A stretch of 8,015 nt of DNA, taken from Bacillota bacterium (GTDB lineage: Bacteria > Bacillota > Dehalobacteriia > UBA4068 > UBA4997). Both the position numbers and the translations under genes were made by a program. Below, in pieces: positions 6,106 through 8,015 of the stretch. Under the pieces are notes generated by a model. The model was not told the DNA's origin. It made no database searches and saw only the letters and a list, made by a program, of their open reading frames with translations. The stretch spans positions 1 through 8,015 of the forward strand of contig JAFQHB010000183.1 in assembly GCA_017398165.1 (NCBI GenBank), given 5' to 3'. Position 1 is the stretch's first letter. Every line of letters starts with the position of its first letter.

Positions 6106-6134
6106 TTGTATTCCGCCGCCAAATAGTTTACAAT
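6106..6134 (+). promoter_or_regulatory. Possible sigma-70 promoter for rqcH
   Basis: TTGTAT at 6106-6111 and TACAAT at 6129-6134 are separated by 17 bases. An overlapping perfect TATAAT at 6134-6139 lacks a well-placed −35. Transcription from here would give a leader of roughly 140 bases before rqcH. In such an AT-rich spacer a chance match is possible. Confidence 0.35.
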
Positions 6135-6283
6135 ATAATGACTAACGCGCTGCGGCGCTATGCCGTCGGCAGTACCACAATAGAATTATTGCCCCAATAC
6201 CGCCGCTGCAAACCTGCCAGTATACGATACAGTTAAACTTGCTGTTTTTGATATATTACTTCTTGATAACGAAAGGAAAAACC

Positions 6284-8014
6284 ATGCCTTTTGACAGCCT
6301 TACAGTTTGCGCCGCTGCACACGAATGTCAGTGCCTGATCGGCGGCAAGATCACCAAAATACATCAACCTGATAAATACACCGCCGAACTGCGCCTGTAT
6401 ACCCCCGGCGGCAACCAGCGCCTGATTCTCTCGGCGCACCCGGTATTCGGCCGTATGCAGATCACCACGCGTCCCTCCGATAATCCGGCCAAACCGCCGC
6501 TTTTCTGTATGGTGCTGCGCAAGCACCTGGACGGCGCACGCCTGACCGCCCTGCAGCAGGATCCTTATGACCGCGTGCTGCGTCTGGATTTCGCCGCCTA
6601 TGATGAGGTCGGCACCCCCACCGAGCGTTCCCTGATACTGGAGATTATGGGCAAGCACAGCAACCTGATACTGCTCGATACCCCCACCGGCCGCATTATC
6701 GATGCAATACGCCGCTACTCGCACAATGTATCGCGCCACCGCGAGGTACTGCCGGGCGTTACTTATTGCCCACCACCGCAGGATACCCGCCCCACCTGGG
6801 GCGATACTGATGCCGAATCCTTCGCCGCCGCCATCTATGCCGGGGATCTCGATCTGCCGCCGCATCGCCTGCTGCAAAGCACCTTCCGCGGCCTGTCCCC
6901 CTTTCTGGCACAGGAGATCTGCCACCGCGCCGGGCTGGCCGATATGCCGGACTCCACCACGCTGGGCGTCTACGAGATCAACAATCTGCACCGCCATACA
7001 CAAGACATCCAAAAAGCCGTAGCCGACGGCGATTTTTTGGGAATCATCCTGCAAAAAGACGGTCAATATCAGGATTATTACCCACTGCGTCTGCACAGCC
7101 ACCCGGCAGACCAACAGGAAGAGCTGCCCACAATATCGCAGGCACTGGACAAATTCTACCAGACCCGCGCCGACCGTCAGCTCTTCGATAACGAGCAAAC
7201 GGCACTGCACAGGCTGCTGACACGCGAGGAGCAGCGTCTGCGTAAAAAAATCAAGCTGGAAGAGAAAGACTACGAGGAAGCCGCCAAAGCCGATCAGTAT
7301 AAGGAAAAAGCCGAGCTGCTGATGGCCTACCTGCACACCGTCACCCAGGGCGAGCAGACCATCACCCTGCCCAGCTTTTATCAGGACGGCGTCGATATCA
7401 GGATATCCCTGCGGCCGGATCTCTCGCCGGTGGATAATGCCAAACGCTACTTTCACCGCTATAACAAGGCCAAAAACGCCGAGCGTCAGATCAGCCGCCA
7501 GTTAGAGCTGAACCGCAGCGAGCTGACCTACATCGAAAGCCTGCTGCAAAACCTGACCGAGGCCGAGACCCTCAGCGATCTGATGCTGCTGCAGGCCGAG
7601 CTGCGCGAGAGTAAGTACCTGAAGCCGCTGAAGAACACCGGCAAAAAGCCCACCCTGCGCCAGCCGGATTACAAACGCTTCCGCACCTCCGATGGCTTCG
7701 AGGTATGGCTGGGACGCAGCAACAAACAAAACGACCGCCTGACCACCCGTATGGCCGACCGCGATGATATCTGGCTGCACACCCAAAAGATACCCGGCAG
7801 CCACGTCATCCTGCGCCACCAGCCCGGCTGCAACATCACCGATTGCGCCATCGCCGAGGCCGCCGCACTGGCCGCCCTCCACAGCAAGGCCAGGGACGCC
7901 GATAAAGTCCCGGTAGATTACACCGCTATCGCCAACGTCCACAAACCCAACGGTGCCAAACCCGGTATGGTAATCTACACCGATCAGCAGACGATCTACG
8001 TACAGCCCCATACA
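6284..8014 (+). CDS. rqcH: Ribosome quality control protein RqcH (NFACT family), 3'-truncated
   Basis: RqcH, formerly annotated as a fibronectin-binding protein, binds stalled 50S subunits carrying peptidyl-tRNA and recruits tRNA-Ala to add C-terminal alanine tails that mark the nascent chain for degradation. From the ATG, 577 residues run to the window edge with no stop; families of this type are about 570-590 residues, so only a few are likely missing. NFACT-N (about 1-200) shows GGKITKIHQPDKY at 20-32, LILSAHPVFGRM at 47-58, FCMVLRKHLDG at 74-84, the DR pair at 96-97 that matches the tRNA-critical Asp-Arg of B. subtilis RqcH, and EIMGKHSN at 120-127. A charged, probably coiled-coil middle (about 285-445) follows. 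NFACT-R has TSDGFEVWLGRSNKQND at 468-484, DIWLHTQKIPGSHV at 495-508 and KPNGAKPGMVIYT at 554-566. AAGGA lies 6 bases before the ATG. Confidence 0.96.
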   Translation, partial: MPFDSLTVCAAAHECQCLIGGKITKIHQPDKYTAELRLYTPGGNQRLILSAHPVFGRMQITTRPSDNPAKPPLFCMVLRKHLDGARLTALQQDPYDRVLRLDFAAYDEVGTPTERSLILEIMGKHSNLILLDTPTGRIIDAIRRYSHNVSRHREVLPGVTYCPPPQDTRPTWGDTDAESFAAAIYAGDLDLPPHRLLQSTFRGLSPFLAQEICHRAGLADMPDSTTLGVYEINNLHRHTQDIQKAVADGDFLGIILQKDGQYQDYYPLRLHSHPADQQEELPTISQALDKFYQTRADRQLFDNEQTALHRLLTREEQRLRKKIKLEEKDYEEAAKADQYKEKAELLMAYLHTVTQGEQTITLPSFYQDGVDIRISLRPDLSPVDNAKRYFHRYNKAKNAERQISRQLELNRSELTYIESLLQNLTEAETLSDLMLLQAELRESKYLKPLKNTGKKPTLRQPDYKRFRTSDGFEVWLGRSNKQNDRLTTRMADRDDIWLHTQKIPGSHVILRHQPGCNITDCAIAEAAALAALHSKARDADKVPVDYTAIANVHKPNGAKPGMVIYTDQQTIYVQPHT

Positions 8015-8015
8015 C

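Larger units (their letters stand above)
5976..6283. other. Divergent intergenic region between yicC and rqcH
   Basis: This 308-base region has no gene I can support. The yicC-proximal half is very AT-rich, with a 9-bp direct repeat AATTCTAAA (6033-6041 and 6045-6053, 12-base period) and a leader hairpin at 5999-6022. The rqcH-proximal half holds a possible + strand promoter (6106-6134), a GC-rich patch at about 6145-6172 that can fold weakly (TGCC/GGCA within 6161-6171), and the rqcH ribosome binding site AAGGA at 6273-6277. It must carry promoters for both directions. I found no convincing −35/−10 pair for yicC and no recognisable riboswitch. Confidence 0.6.

Noticed and set aside
6233..7456. 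407-codon − strand frame opposite rqcH, and a similar one at 7502-8011
   Set aside because: Both are antisense to a strongly supported NFACT protein; their low-complexity Gly/Val/Gln/Leu composition is typical of a reverse shadow.

Overview
This is a conserved housekeeping stretch of a Bacillota-type chromosome. I see no mobile element, CRISPR array, rRNA or tRNA. The block yicC–remA–gmk–rpoZ–coaBC matches the gene order known from Bacillus subtilis (yloC–remA–gmk–yloH–coaBC). RemA and an RqcH-type NFACT protein also point to Bacillota. Genes are GC-rich with many GCC and CTG codons, while spacers are clearly AT-rich. Together with metK directly after coaBC, this makes me favour a Negativicutes-like or clostridial lineage over Bacillus, but that is an inference and not a firm placement.

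Layout. A 5'-truncated recQ lies on the + strand at the left edge and runs into a bidirectional hairpin terminator near 1410-1453. It converges there on a six-gene − strand operon. Read in transcription order, right to left, this is yicC (5975-5094), a 174-base AT-rich gap, remA (4919-4638), gmk (4645-4079), rpoZ (4040-3840), coaBC (3825-2623) and metK (2590-1475). Apart from the yicC–remA gap the genes are tightly packed: remA and gmk overlap by 8 bases and the other gaps are 14 to 38 bases. A 308-base AT-rich divergent region (5976-6283) separates yicC from a + strand rqcH, which is cut by the right edge probably only a few residues before its stop.

The operon joins RNA turnover (YicC), a DNA-binding regulator (RemA), GMP phosphorylation (Gmk), the RNA polymerase omega subunit, coenzyme A synthesis (CoaBC) and S-adenosylmethionine synthesis (MetK). 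RqcH, read the other way, rescues stalled 50S ribosomes. In B. subtilis priA, def and fmt follow coaBC; here metK takes that place and the unit ends.

The observations most worth a second look are outside the protein domains. (1) yicC and remA share one reading frame, separated by a single TAG and then 58 stop-free, very basic codons. (2) The same gap holds repeated GCAAT motifs, one inside an 18-bp imperfect palindrome, just upstream of a DNA-binding regulator gene. (3) Three 12-bp tandem repeats each carry an in-frame stop at the end of gmk. (4) A 10-bp hairpin with a GNRA-type loop sits just before the yicC ribosome binding site. (5) MetK has a much shortened active-site loop. None of these amounts to a clearly new system.
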